Below, one piece after another: positions 51,977 through 59,503 of a stretch of 64,000 nucleotides of DNA. A program made the position numbers and the translations under genes. Under the pieces are notes generated by a model, which saw only the letters and a program-made list of their open reading frames with translations, searched no databases and was not told the DNA's origin. Numbering within the stretch: the first letter of the stretch is position 1; the number at the start of each line of letters is the position of its first letter. Origin of the DNA: Bacillus sp. EB106-08-02-XG196 (lineage in GTDB: Bacteria > Bacillota > Bacilli > Bacillales > Cytobacillaceae); the NCBI RefSeq assembly GCF_013396335.1, contig NZ_JABWSY010000015.1, positions 108,830 through 172,829 on the forward strand, read 5' to 3'.

Positions 51977-53194
51977 TTATATTATACTTTTGGCTGCCGT
52001 CTTTACTCTAGTTTCATAGTATTTAAATTTAACCATTGATATGATTCCAATGATCGGACCGATGCTTAATAGGATAAAAACAAATCTCCATCCTAACAAT
52101 GTTTGAAAGATTGGAATTAGGTTTATTGACAAGATTGTAATTAGAAAACCTATACACATTTGCAAGGTAAGGGCCGTCCCGATATAGTCCGCTTCAGCAA
52201 ACTCTGTAACACCAACAGAAAATTGTGCAGAATCCGCGATGACCGACGCTCCCCAGATAATGGAAACAAGAACCGTCAGCCAAATGAAACCACCAAAAGT
52301 AAAACCAATCAATATCGCACAAATAGCGCTAACCGCCATACAAATAATCGTTAAATTCGCCCTTCCTATCTTATCCGCCACTATCCCACCTGCTATACAC
52401 CCAATTCCCCCCGCAATTCCAATAGCAGAAAAAGAAGCAAACATACTAAGCCATGGGTCTAAATTTGGTGCGGACCGCAAAAAACTTGCAGACAAAAAAG
52501 CTGGAAGCCATGTCCACATGGCATATAACTCCCACATATGCCCAAAATATCCATAATTCGCTAACATGACTGGTTTATTCTTTAGTACCTTTCCAAATAC
52601 AGAAAAAGACCAAGAACTATTTTTAGAAACCAATCGAATATCAGGTAATAGGTAGAAAATAAAAATAGCTGCTATCATTGCTAAAGTCGAACTAATCGTG
52701 AGTACCCATCGACTATCCATATTTATCGTGAAAATGGATATAAAGTGCGGCAATGAGGAGCCTAATGTTAAAGCAGCGATTAAAATGCCTGTTGCCAATC
52801 CTCGTTGTTTAGGAAACCAGTGTGCAATCATTTTTACTGAAGTTGGATATACACCCGCTAAGGTTACACCTGTTAATATTCTCAGTAATATACCGATCCA
52901 CGCTTGATCAACGATAATCAAGAACCCATTTAGGAACGCACCCGACAGCGCTGAGATCGCAAACAATCTCCTAATATTAAAACGATCAGATAACCCAAAA
53001 TATGAACTTAAAAATGCACCAATCACAAATCCAATGGGAATGGCTGCGGACAGCAATGCACCTTGGGTCGGGGATAGACTCCAGCTTTTTTTCAGTTCGG
53101 GGGCAATAACGGAGGCATTAAACCACAGACTTAAACAAAAAATGACTGCTATTCCAATAATCGTTAACGCCAGCCAGCGATTCTTTATCATCAT
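51977..53194 (-). CDS. MFS transporter (CynX/NimT-like)
   Basis: The 405-residue carrier has 12 hydrophobic segments, SLSPTQGALLSAAIPIGF in the first half and YFGHMWELYAMWTWLPAF before helix 7. It is a distant paralogue of the carrier at 16832-18064, which shares GHMWELYA and the general order of motifs. The substrate is probably a small anion or organic acid. The second Met is as likely as the first for the start. Confidence 0.76.
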   Translation of the reverse strand: MMIKNRWLALTIIGIAVIFCLSLWFNASVIAPELKKSWSLSPTQGALLSAAIPIGFVIGAFLSSYFGLSDRFNIRRLFAISALSGAFLNGFLIIVDQAWIGILLRILTGVTLAGVYPTSVKMIAHWFPKQRGLATGILIAALTLGSSLPHFISIFTINMDSRWVLTISSTLAMIAAIFIFYLLPDIRLVSKNSSWSFSVFGKVLKNKPVMLANYGYFGHMWELYAMWTWLPAFLSASFLRSAPNLDPWLSMFASFSAIGIAGGIGCIAGGIVADKIGRANLTIICMAVSAICAILIGFTFGGFIWLTVLVSIIWGASVIADSAQFSVGVTEFAEADYIGTALTLQMCIGFLITILSINLIPIFQTLLGWRFVFILLSIGPIIGIISMVKFKYYETRVKTAAKSII

Positions 53195-53302
53195 TCACAA
53201 AACCTCCCAAAGGACTAAAATTTGAAGTTTGGTCTTCATCAACTTCATGATTACGCCTAAATAAATGCTCCAACCTCTATCATCAGAGCTTGGAGCCTTC
53301 AT

Positions 53303-53839
53303 TTAATTTGAAACTGCATTTTTGCTAATGTTGTTGGTTTGGTGAATAATTACAGCTGCGATACCCTGAATGATTGTCTTTACAATCACTTGACCTAGGA
53401 TGGCGAATGGAACGGCCTCCCATGGCAGGAATCCTGCACCGAGCGGGCTAAGTCCGATGACAACGAAAATCGCAGAATCTAGTATTCCGCCAACAATACC
53501 ACTATATAGGACCCGTAAGCTCATTGGCAGGTTCAAACGTGTATAAATCTCGGTATCGGTTGTTTCTGCAATCATAAAAGAAATCGCAGATGCCATTACG
53601 ATAATTAATGTGTCCCCTAATAAGAACGAAACGATTGCCGATAATATAAGTGCTAAACCGATAAACATATAGGTTTTCTTTCTTCCGTATTTATTTTGAA
53701 CCAAGTCACGGAAGATAAATGTTGCTCCAATCAGTAATGTGCCCATTGGTACAATAAAGACTCCTAATTGCATTGGTGCAAATGCCGCTGTTATAACATT
53801 TGCTGCAATGATTGAAATTAAATACAACAAAATTCTCAT
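53303..53839 (-). CDS. Queuosine precursor transporter (VUT/YhhQ family)
   Basis: The 178-residue membrane protein has about six hydrophobic segments and the COG1738 motifs GTLLIGATFIFRDLVQNKYGR and SFMIAETTDTEIYTRL. Family members import preQ0/preQ1 for queuosine synthesis. A preQ1-I riboswitch 95-130 bases upstream strongly supports this. The ATG at 53839 is chosen (GAGAGGG upstream); the longer frame to 53905 would run into the terminator of the riboswitch. Confidence 0.9.
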   Translation of the reverse strand: MRILLYLISIIAANVITAAFAPMQLGVFIVPMGTLLIGATFIFRDLVQNKYGRKKTYMFIGLALILSAIVSFLLGDTLIIVMASAISFMIAETTDTEIYTRLNLPMSLRVLYSGIVGGILDSAIFVVIGLSPLGAGFLPWEAVPFAILGQVIVKTIIQGIAAVIIHQTNNISKNAVSN

Positions 53840-53903
53840 GATGCCCTCTCCCTTTGATTTTTTATCCGCAGAATATCCTAATTGACCCGTTAAAATAGAA
53901 AAC

Positions 53904-53928
53904 ACAGTACCTCTAAGAGAAGTACTGC
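53904..53928 (-). terminator. Riboswitch expression-platform terminator
   Basis: CAGTACCTCT and AGAAGTACTG form a stem with a short loop, and the minus strand continues TGTTTTCTATTTT. It lies between the aptamer and the transporter gene. Confidence 0.75.
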
Positions 53929-53932
53929 TTCG

Positions 53933-53967
53933 CCTTAGTTTTTTTACCGAGGGGTGCTAGAACCTCC
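53933..53967 (-). ncRNA. preQ1-I riboswitch aptamer
   Basis: The minus strand reads GGAGGTTCTAGC, then ACCCCTC, then TAAAAAAACTAAGG. This matches the class I preQ1 aptamer: P1 stem GAGG/CCTC, conserved TTCTAGC loop and the A-rich tail AAAAAACTAA that forms the pseudoknot. Binding of preQ1 would favour the downstream terminator. Confidence 0.88.
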
Positions 53968-54049
53968 ACCGCAGGATGCGGAATTTTATTTATGTGAAAT
54001 TTAGTTTACTATTTTTTTAGACTTCTGTCTAGATAGGTTTATCCTGAAA

Positions 54050-54116
54050 ACCGTGGGGACGGTTCTCGCGGTCATTTTTTTGTTTAACATGTACCATAAG
54101 AACCGTCCCTATGGAC
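54050..54116. repeat. Paired GACC...GGTC dispersed repeat (hairpin)
   Basis: ACCGTGGGGACGGTTCTCGC with GGTC, and TACCATAAGAACCGTCCC in inverted orientation, with a T-rich 18-base spacer. Confidence 0.8.
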
Positions 54117-54149
54117 ACAAAATGAAATATATTAGACTATGTATATATA

Positions 54150-54178
54150 TTGTATATGTAAACATTTTATTGTATAAT
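54150..54178 (+). promoter_or_regulatory. Sigma-A type promoter of a small transcript
   Basis: TTGTAT and a perfect TATAAT are separated by 17 bases. Transcription would begin at about 54186 and end at the terminator 54249-54272, giving an RNA of about 85 bases. Confidence 0.6.
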
Positions 54179-54191
54179 TATACCGGGTTGG

Positions 54192-54245
54192 ATGATAATT
54201 GTGGCCATCATAGTATTTAGCGTAGGTGGGGCTGATACGAATTAA
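54192..54245 (+). ncRNA. Small transcript with possible 17-codon reading frame
   Basis: Between a good promoter and a strong terminator lies a unit of about 85 bases. It contains ATG at 54192 and 17 codons (MIIVAIIVFSVGGADTN) but no ribosome binding site, and the ATG is only a few bases from the predicted start of the RNA. A 33-base part (54201-54233) is nearly identical to 63584-63616; four of the five differences would be at third codon positions. It may be a regulatory RNA or a tiny membrane peptide; I cannot tell which. Confidence 0.45.
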
Positions 54246-54248
54246 ATC

Positions 54249-54272
54249 AAGAGCTAGTTAGCTCTTTTTTTA
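54249..54272 (+). terminator. Terminator of the small transcript
   Basis: AAGAGCTA and TAGCTCTT form an 8-bp stem with a 2-base loop and a long T run. Confidence 0.85.
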
Positions 54273-54377
54273 TTGTGTTAAATATTAATTAAGCCTGTTT
54301 TTTGTAATCAACTACAAAGCCATTGTTTTAGTCTTTGGATGTTCTTGTACAACTATCGCACCCGTTAATAAAGTTAA

Positions 54378-54911
54378 TTACTTGCTATTTTTAAGTAATG
54401 AGTATACGTATGTATCGTATGCTACACCATTTTGATACATATAGTCCCTCAAAACTCCCTCTTTTTGAAAACCAATTTTAAGCAGCAAATTGTTGGATGC
54501 TTCATTATCAATAAATACAACCGCGCCTATACGATTTAAACTCATAATATCAAAGCCATATGAAAGAACTTTAGATACTGCTTCCGAAGTGTAACCTTTC
54601 CTCCAATGCTCTGGATGGATTTCGTACCCTATTTCTGCTCGTTTATGTTTAGGCAACCAAGCATTAAAGCCAATTGTTCCAATTATCCCTTTGGTCCCTT
54701 TTCGTTCAATCCCCCAACGTATACCTCTTTTTTCATTGTAATTTTTTGAAAAGAAATCAACAAACTTTTCTGCTTGTTCTATACTCTCTAATGTATCTTG
54801 TCCATAAAAACGTGTTACATCGATGTTAGAAAAACAATCGAATATGCCTTCTACATCTTCTCTTGTTATTTCTCTTAATACTAGCCTGTCTGTCTCTAAT
54901 ATAGGAAACAT
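54378..54911 (-). CDS. GNAT acetyltransferase (RimJ/RimL type)
   Basis: The 177-residue protein is a GNAT enzyme of the RimJ/YdaF type. ETDRLVLREITREDVEGIF opens the fold; the acetyl-CoA motif is HPEHWRKGYTSEAVSKVL, and the last part has NRIGAVVFIDNEASNNLLLKIGFQKEGVLRDY. It could acetylate a ribosomal or other protein N-terminus or a small amine. It stands alone. Confidence 0.88.
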   Translation of the reverse strand: MFPILETDRLVLREITREDVEGIFDCFSNIDVTRFYGQDTLESIEQAEKFVDFFSKNYNEKRGIRWGIERKGTKGIIGTIGFNAWLPKHKRAEIGYEIHPEHWRKGYTSEAVSKVLSYGFDIMSLNRIGAVVFIDNEASNNLLLKIGFQKEGVLRDYMYQNGVAYDTYVYSLLKNSK

Positions 54912-55071
54912 TTAATAATCTCCCCCTTTTTTATTTCAACAACTAACAATTCTTTTTAAACGGTAAAAATCCCTTTATAAACTGGATTCCTTATTGCACT
55001 TAACTCCCACATTAGTGTTAGCTAAACAAGGTAAACGTCATACAATTCCAATGCTTTGTATCAAGGACTGA

Positions 55072-55346
55072 GGCTGTGATATAATTCAAAGTTGATTTTT
55101 GTGTAGGGTTGATCATTCATAGGCGGAGAATTTCCGCCTATTTTAGAAAAGGAAGATTAAGAAGCAGATTTAAGCGGAGATATTCCGGTTAACTAGTCAA
55201 ATAAGACAAAATCCAATGATTTTGGATACCATAAGCGGAAAAACTCCGCTTATTATGAAGGAAATATGGGGATTTCCCAATTTAAGCGGAAATTCTCCGC
55301 TTATTTTCCAAACACGGTAAAATCAACATTCTGCTTTAACACAGCC
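55072..55346. repeat. MITE-like element with terminal inverted repeats
   Basis: The ends, GGCTGTGATATAATTCAAAG (left) and GGCTGTGTTAAAGCAGAATG read inward from the right, are imperfect inverted repeats continuing into a shared GTTGATTTT. Inside are several AAGCGGA-nnn-TCCGCTT palindromes of 20 bases or so, which would each form hairpins. No transposase is encoded. A truncated relative is at 7657-7763. Confidence 0.65.
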
Positions 55347-55393
55347 ACCTTTTAAATAATTTTGCGAATAGAACTTACCTCTAGATTGCACAA

Positions 55394-55429
55394 AAGGCCC
55401 GATTAGCTCCTATCCGCTAGTCGGGCCTT
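55394..55429 (-). terminator. Terminator of sugar-binding-type protein gene
   Basis: AAGGCCCGA and TCGGGCCTT form the outer stem, with AGC/GCT inside. T residues follow on the minus strand. Confidence 0.85.
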
Positions 55430-55478
55430 GTCACGCGCAAACTTCCGATTTCCCCTAAAAAAACGCCCCCTTGGTCCC

Positions 55479-56426
55479 CTACTTCACGATCTTCTCATAA
55501 AATTTTAATCTTTGCTGTGCATTCTCTTTTATGATAATATCTACTCCACTGTCTACGAATGGTTCCACATTTTTTCCTTGAATCACCTTCATGGCTGTTT
55601 CAACACTTAAATATCCCATATCATAAGGGTTTTGGGCCATGGTACCAGGAACGGTATCATCTGAAATAAGTTCAAGCATTTCGGTAAGTCCATCCGGCCC
55701 AATGACAGGTATCGAGAGTCCTTGTTTCTTTATCTCCTTGATTACTGGTAACGCGATGGTGTCATGTGTAGTCACGACACCTTTAATATCGGGCTGGTCA
55801 CGCAGAAGCTCTGTTACCAAACTTTGAATTCTTTTGGGATCATCCGGTATTCCTGATTTTACAAATGCGATTTTGATTCCTGCGTTTTGTAAAGCAATGG
55901 TAGCACCTTCGATCCGCTCTTTAAAAACTGAGAAAGACAAATCCCCTGCGATAATGGCAATCTTATTCCCTGGCTGCATCTGTGAGGCTAAAAAGGCTCC
56001 GGCTTTTTTACCTAAATCCAAATTATCGGTTCCGATATACGCTGTTTTGTTGATAAGTGGAAGATCGGAATCGACTAACAAAATCGGAACATCCGTAAAC
56101 GTTTCTAATGCATGGCTTACAGGTGCACTTGCACTGATTGGTGCTGTAATGATCACATCAGGCTTTTCTTTGTACGCCTTCATTAATATATCTGCTTGTT
56201 CTTCAGCAGTTGATTTAATAGGCACAATCACCTTTCCATCGATGTCAAAGTCTTTAAACCCTTTTTCTACTCCAGCCTTCATAATTTTCCAGTATTCTGA
56301 GTTTCCTTCTTTTAACACCACGACCACAGTCGGCTTTTTATCAGCTAGTGTTACGGAAATAAAACCTAGAACCAAGACAGAAATAACAGCACCAATAACC
56401 AAATAAATTTTCCCTTTCTTTAACAC
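55479..56426 (-). CDS. Anchored periplasmic-binding-fold (RbsB-type) protein
   Basis: The 315-residue protein has an uncleaved or signal-type hydrophobic N-terminus (about 8-28) and a type I periplasmic binding fold as in ribose-binding and autoinducer-binding proteins (TVVVVLKEGNSEYWKIMKAGVEKGF, ITAPISASAPVSHAL, IGTDNLDLGKKAGAFLA). No ABC permease or ATPase lies next to it. It follows two hybrid kinases and a CheR gene, so it more likely acts as the ligand-sensing part of this signalling system than as a transporter subunit. Confidence 0.8.
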   Translation of the reverse strand: MLKKGKIYLVIGAVISVLVLGFISVTLADKKPTVVVVLKEGNSEYWKIMKAGVEKGFKDFDIDGKVIVPIKSTAEEQADILMKAYKEKPDVIITAPISASAPVSHALETFTDVPILLVDSDLPLINKTAYIGTDNLDLGKKAGAFLASQMQPGNKIAIIAGDLSFSVFKERIEGATIALQNAGIKIAFVKSGIPDDPKRIQSLVTELLRDQPDIKGVVTTHDTIALPVIKEIKKQGLSIPVIGPDGLTEMLELISDDTVPGTMAQNPYDMGYLSVETAMKVIQGKNVEPFVDSGVDIIIKENAQQRLKFYEKIVK

Positions 56427-56462
56427 GGCATCCTTCCCCCTCTCTTCCGTTAAAGAATGTAC

Positions 56463-58502
56463 CTACGCGTTGGTTAAGCTGGGAATGATCGGAAATCGAG
56501 CAGAGAAAGTGGTTCCTCCATCACCCGTTTCAATTTCAATTTTGGCATCATGCCGTTTTGCTACACTGTAACAAATGGCTAACCCCAAACCTGTTCCTGT
56601 TTCCTTTGTCGTAAAGAATGGTGTCCCTACTTTTGGCAGTACTTCCGGACTAATTCCTTTGCCTTCATCTTTTATTTGCAGGACCACAGTCTTTTTGTCT
56701 TTATACGTTTTAATAGTCAAATTCCCATTAGAAGTCATGGCATCCAATCCATTTAAAGCTATATTCAAGATGAGCTGGCGGATTTCTTTCTCGTCCAGCG
56801 AAATGTCAGGACATTCTCCTAATTCAAGCATAAGCTGTTTATTCGAACGTAAGGCTTCCGCTTGAATTAGCGGAGATAAAGCTTCAATAATAATGTTCAA
56901 GTTTTGATTCCTTTTGACGCTGATTTTATTTTTTGCTAGATTCAAAAATTCTGTGATAATCGAGTTTGCTCGGTTCAATTCTTCTAACATTAAATCGATG
57001 ATATCAGGTGATAATTTATCGACTTTATTCCTTGTTAATTGTAAAAATCCTTGAACGGTTGTCATGGGGTTCCTGATCTCATGGGCAATACCAGCTGCCA
57101 TCTCACCGATTAAATTTAATCGGTCTAGGCGGTACATTTCATTCTCGAGATGGACCCTTTCTGTAATATCATTCAATACGACGAGCGTACATGGTTCGGA
57201 ATCGATATCAATCATCTCCGTGGATAATAATCCTGAGCGGACTTCCCCGTTTTTCGTCTCATATCTGATTTTCTTGTTTAGAATCTTTTTATTTAAATCA
57301 ATAGACTTCCCTGTTGCTTCATCGATAAAATGCTGACTATTAATTTTTTGTTGGATCAACTCGTCACAGTTATAACCGGTGGATTTTGTCCAGCTTGCAT
57401 TGATGTCGATAAATGTCAGATCCTTCTGAGATAAAATCGCCTTTAATAAGGGGCTCGATTCAAAGATTTTTCGAAACCTTTCTTGGGAACGGAACAGATG
57501 ATCGGTAATCTTTTTTCGTTCCTCAATCTCTTTTTGCAGTTTCTCATTCGATCTGGTCAGATCAAGTGTCCGCTCTTCAACGATATGTTCCAAATTATGA
57601 AATCTCTGTCTTTTCACTTCTTCTATTTGCTTTCTTTCTGTTACATCACGTATGGTACAAACAAAAATCTGTTCGTCTTCGATCATGGTTGAAGCAATTA
57701 ACAGATCACCATAGAAGCAGCTTTTATCCTTTTTACAAGCAACGACTTCAATAATCATTCCTACCGATTGTCTAATCATAGAAAGGAATAAGGTTGAGTC
57801 ACCTAACACTTCCTCCTCCCATTTAGGAAAAAGCTTCTGAACGTTTTTTTCCACCAATTCCATTGGGTGGTAGCCAAACATAGTAATGACGGCCGGATTC
57901 ACAGTAAGAATACAACCTTGTTTATCGAAAGTGACAATGGTATCGGTTATCGTTTCACTAATAGCTCTTGATAATGCTTCTGTCCGACGTAAATTTAGAG
58001 TGGTTCTATCCAGCCTTTTGTTGACTTTATTCAGCTCAAGTAAATGTCCTAGATCTGTTTGGATGATCGTTTCTTGATGATTTTGGTGGATTTTGACAAA
58101 CTGTTCAATTTTCTTTTTCAATGTTTCTGGCTGAAAGGGTTTAAAAATATAATCGATCGCACCTACAGAGTATCCTTGATGAACATGTTCCATATCTTGA
58201 CTAATCGCTGTAATAAAAATAATAGGGATATTTTTTGTTTTCTCTCTGGCCTTTATAAGCTCGGCAGTTTCAAATCCATTAAGTCCCGGCATTTGTACGT
58301 CTAGTAAAATTACTGCAAAATCATGTTGCAGCATGCATTTTAACGCTTCTTTTCCAGAATGGGCGCTAATCAGATTGTAGTTTGGTGAAGTGAGCACTGC
58401 TTCTAGTGCCAGAAGGTTTTCTGGATGATCATCCACCATTAAAATATTCACTTTTTGAGCATTCGTATTATTTAACTTTTTGATAGATTCTTTCGGTTCC
58501 AT
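56463..58502 (-). CDS. Hybrid REC-PAS-PAS sensor histidine kinase
   Basis: The 679-residue soluble protein has a receiver domain first (about 17-135, phospho-Asp68 in ILLDVQMPG), a coiled stretch, two PAS domains (about 185-300 and 345-455), a HisKA domain with His474 (GIAHEIRNP) and a HATPase domain to the end (GTGLGLAICYSVAKRH). No membrane helix is seen. The REC could be the target of the upstream kinase, making a phosphorelay. The ATG at 58502 has GGAG 6 bases upstream and is preferred to the one at 58526. It overlaps the end of the CheR gene by 35 bases. Confidence 0.85.
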   Translation of the reverse strand: MEPKESIKKLNNTNAQKVNILMVDDHPENLLALEAVLTSPNYNLISAHSGKEALKCMLQHDFAVILLDVQMPGLNGFETAELIKAREKTKNIPIIFITAISQDMEHVHQGYSVGAIDYIFKPFQPETLKKKIEQFVKIHQNHQETIIQTDLGHLLELNKVNKRLDRTTLNLRRTEALSRAISETITDTIVTFDKQGCILTVNPAVITMFGYHPMELVEKNVQKLFPKWEEEVLGDSTLFLSMIRQSVGMIIEVVACKKDKSCFYGDLLIASTMIEDEQIFVCTIRDVTERKQIEEVKRQRFHNLEHIVEERTLDLTRSNEKLQKEIEERKKITDHLFRSQERFRKIFESSPLLKAILSQKDLTFIDINASWTKSTGYNCDELIQQKINSQHFIDEATGKSIDLNKKILNKKIRYETKNGEVRSGLLSTEMIDIDSEPCTLVVLNDITERVHLENEMYRLDRLNLIGEMAAGIAHEIRNPMTTVQGFLQLTRNKVDKLSPDIIDLMLEELNRANSIITEFLNLAKNKISVKRNQNLNIIIEALSPLIQAEALRSNKQLMLELGECPDISLDEKEIRQLILNIALNGLDAMTSNGNLTIKTYKDKKTVVLQIKDEGKGISPEVLPKVGTPFFTTKETGTGLGLAICYSVAKRHDAKIEIETGDGGTTFSARFPIIPSLTNA

Positions 58503-59358
58503 CAAATTCTCCGTATTTGTTTTCATGACGTGTGAATTTAACCCCCTCTCTTTTTCCTAAGCCAAGAAACCCTGAGGCACTAAGGCTTTCATATATTAAT
58601 TGATGAACATCATTTTGAAGATTCTTATTAAAATAGATGAGAACATTTCGGCATATAATCATATCAAACTCGTTAAAAGAATGGTCTGATACCACATTAT
58701 GCTGAGCAAAGATCAAATTTTTCTTAAGAAATGGGTGGAAACAAACTTTATCGTCAATGGCTTTATAATATTCAGAAAAGGACTGTTTCCCACCTGCTTC
58801 AAAATAGTTTTTGGTAAAGAGCTTCATTCCTTCTAACGGAAAGGTACCCTGTTTTGCTTTTTCGAGAATATTCTTATTGATATCGGTTGCATAGATTCTT
58901 GTTTTATCATAGATCCCTTCTTCATGAAGGAGAATCGCCATTGAATATACTTCCTCACCAGAAGAACAGCCAACATGCCAGATTTTAATAGAAGGCTGAT
59001 TCTTTAATAAAGGAACAACTTTTGTCCGAATACTCTTGAAAAAGGATGGATCCCGAAACATCTCCGTAACATTAATTGAAAAATCGGAAAGTAACTTCGC
59101 CATCACACTTGGTTCACGAAGGATTTTTTCCTGCAGGGCTGATATACTTGATAGTCTCTCAATTTGAACGCGATGGTTAATCCTCCTTTGGATGAAAGGA
59201 AGGGCATAATTTCTAAAATCATACCCATAATATCGAAACATAGCCTCTAGTAATAATTCAATTTCAATCCTCTCAATTTCTTCAGCCTGTACTAGATTAT
59301 TAGATTCATGCTTAGTTTTCTGTGCGATTTCTAACCCCGGTAACAAAAAATGTGACAT
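58468..59358 (-). CDS. CheR-type protein methyltransferase
   Basis: The 296-residue protein matches CheR, with an N-terminal helical domain and an SAM-dependent methyltransferase domain (WHVGCSSGEEVYSMAILL, IYATDINKNILEKAKQG, FDMIICRNVLIYFN). CheR methylates glutamates of chemoreceptors, but no chemoreceptor or CheB gene is near. Here it lies between two hybrid kinases, as in stress- or development-related CheR-kinase systems. AAAGGAGGTG lies 14 bases before the ATG, rather far. Confidence 0.85.
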   Translation of the reverse strand: MSHFLLPGLEIAQKTKHESNNLVQAEEIERIEIELLLEAMFRYYGYDFRNYALPFIQRRINHRVQIERLSSISALQEKILREPSVMAKLLSDFSINVTEMFRDPSFFKSIRTKVVPLLKNQPSIKIWHVGCSSGEEVYSMAILLHEEGIYDKTRIYATDINKNILEKAKQGTFPLEGMKLFTKNYFEAGGKQSFSEYYKAIDDKVCFHPFLKKNLIFAQHNVVSDHSFNEFDMIICRNVLIYFNKNLQNDVHQLIYESLSASGFLGLGKREGVKFTRHENKYGEFDGTERIYQKVK

Positions 59359-59503
59359 TTGTTACCAGGATCCACCTCCTTTACGTGATTTTTATAATTG
59401 AAAGTCCATATCTTTTCAAAATCTTTCCTTCTATCGTTGTCATATTACATTCATTCTTTTTTTGATATAAAGCTGTGAAGACATGCATGGCATCAATATA
59501 TTG

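Larger units (their letters stand above)
54912..55478. other. Intergenic region carrying a MITE-like repeat
   Basis: About 570 bases without a gene. It holds the 275-bp repeat element (55072-55346) and the terminator of the sugar-binding-type gene (55394-55429). Confidence 0.7.
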
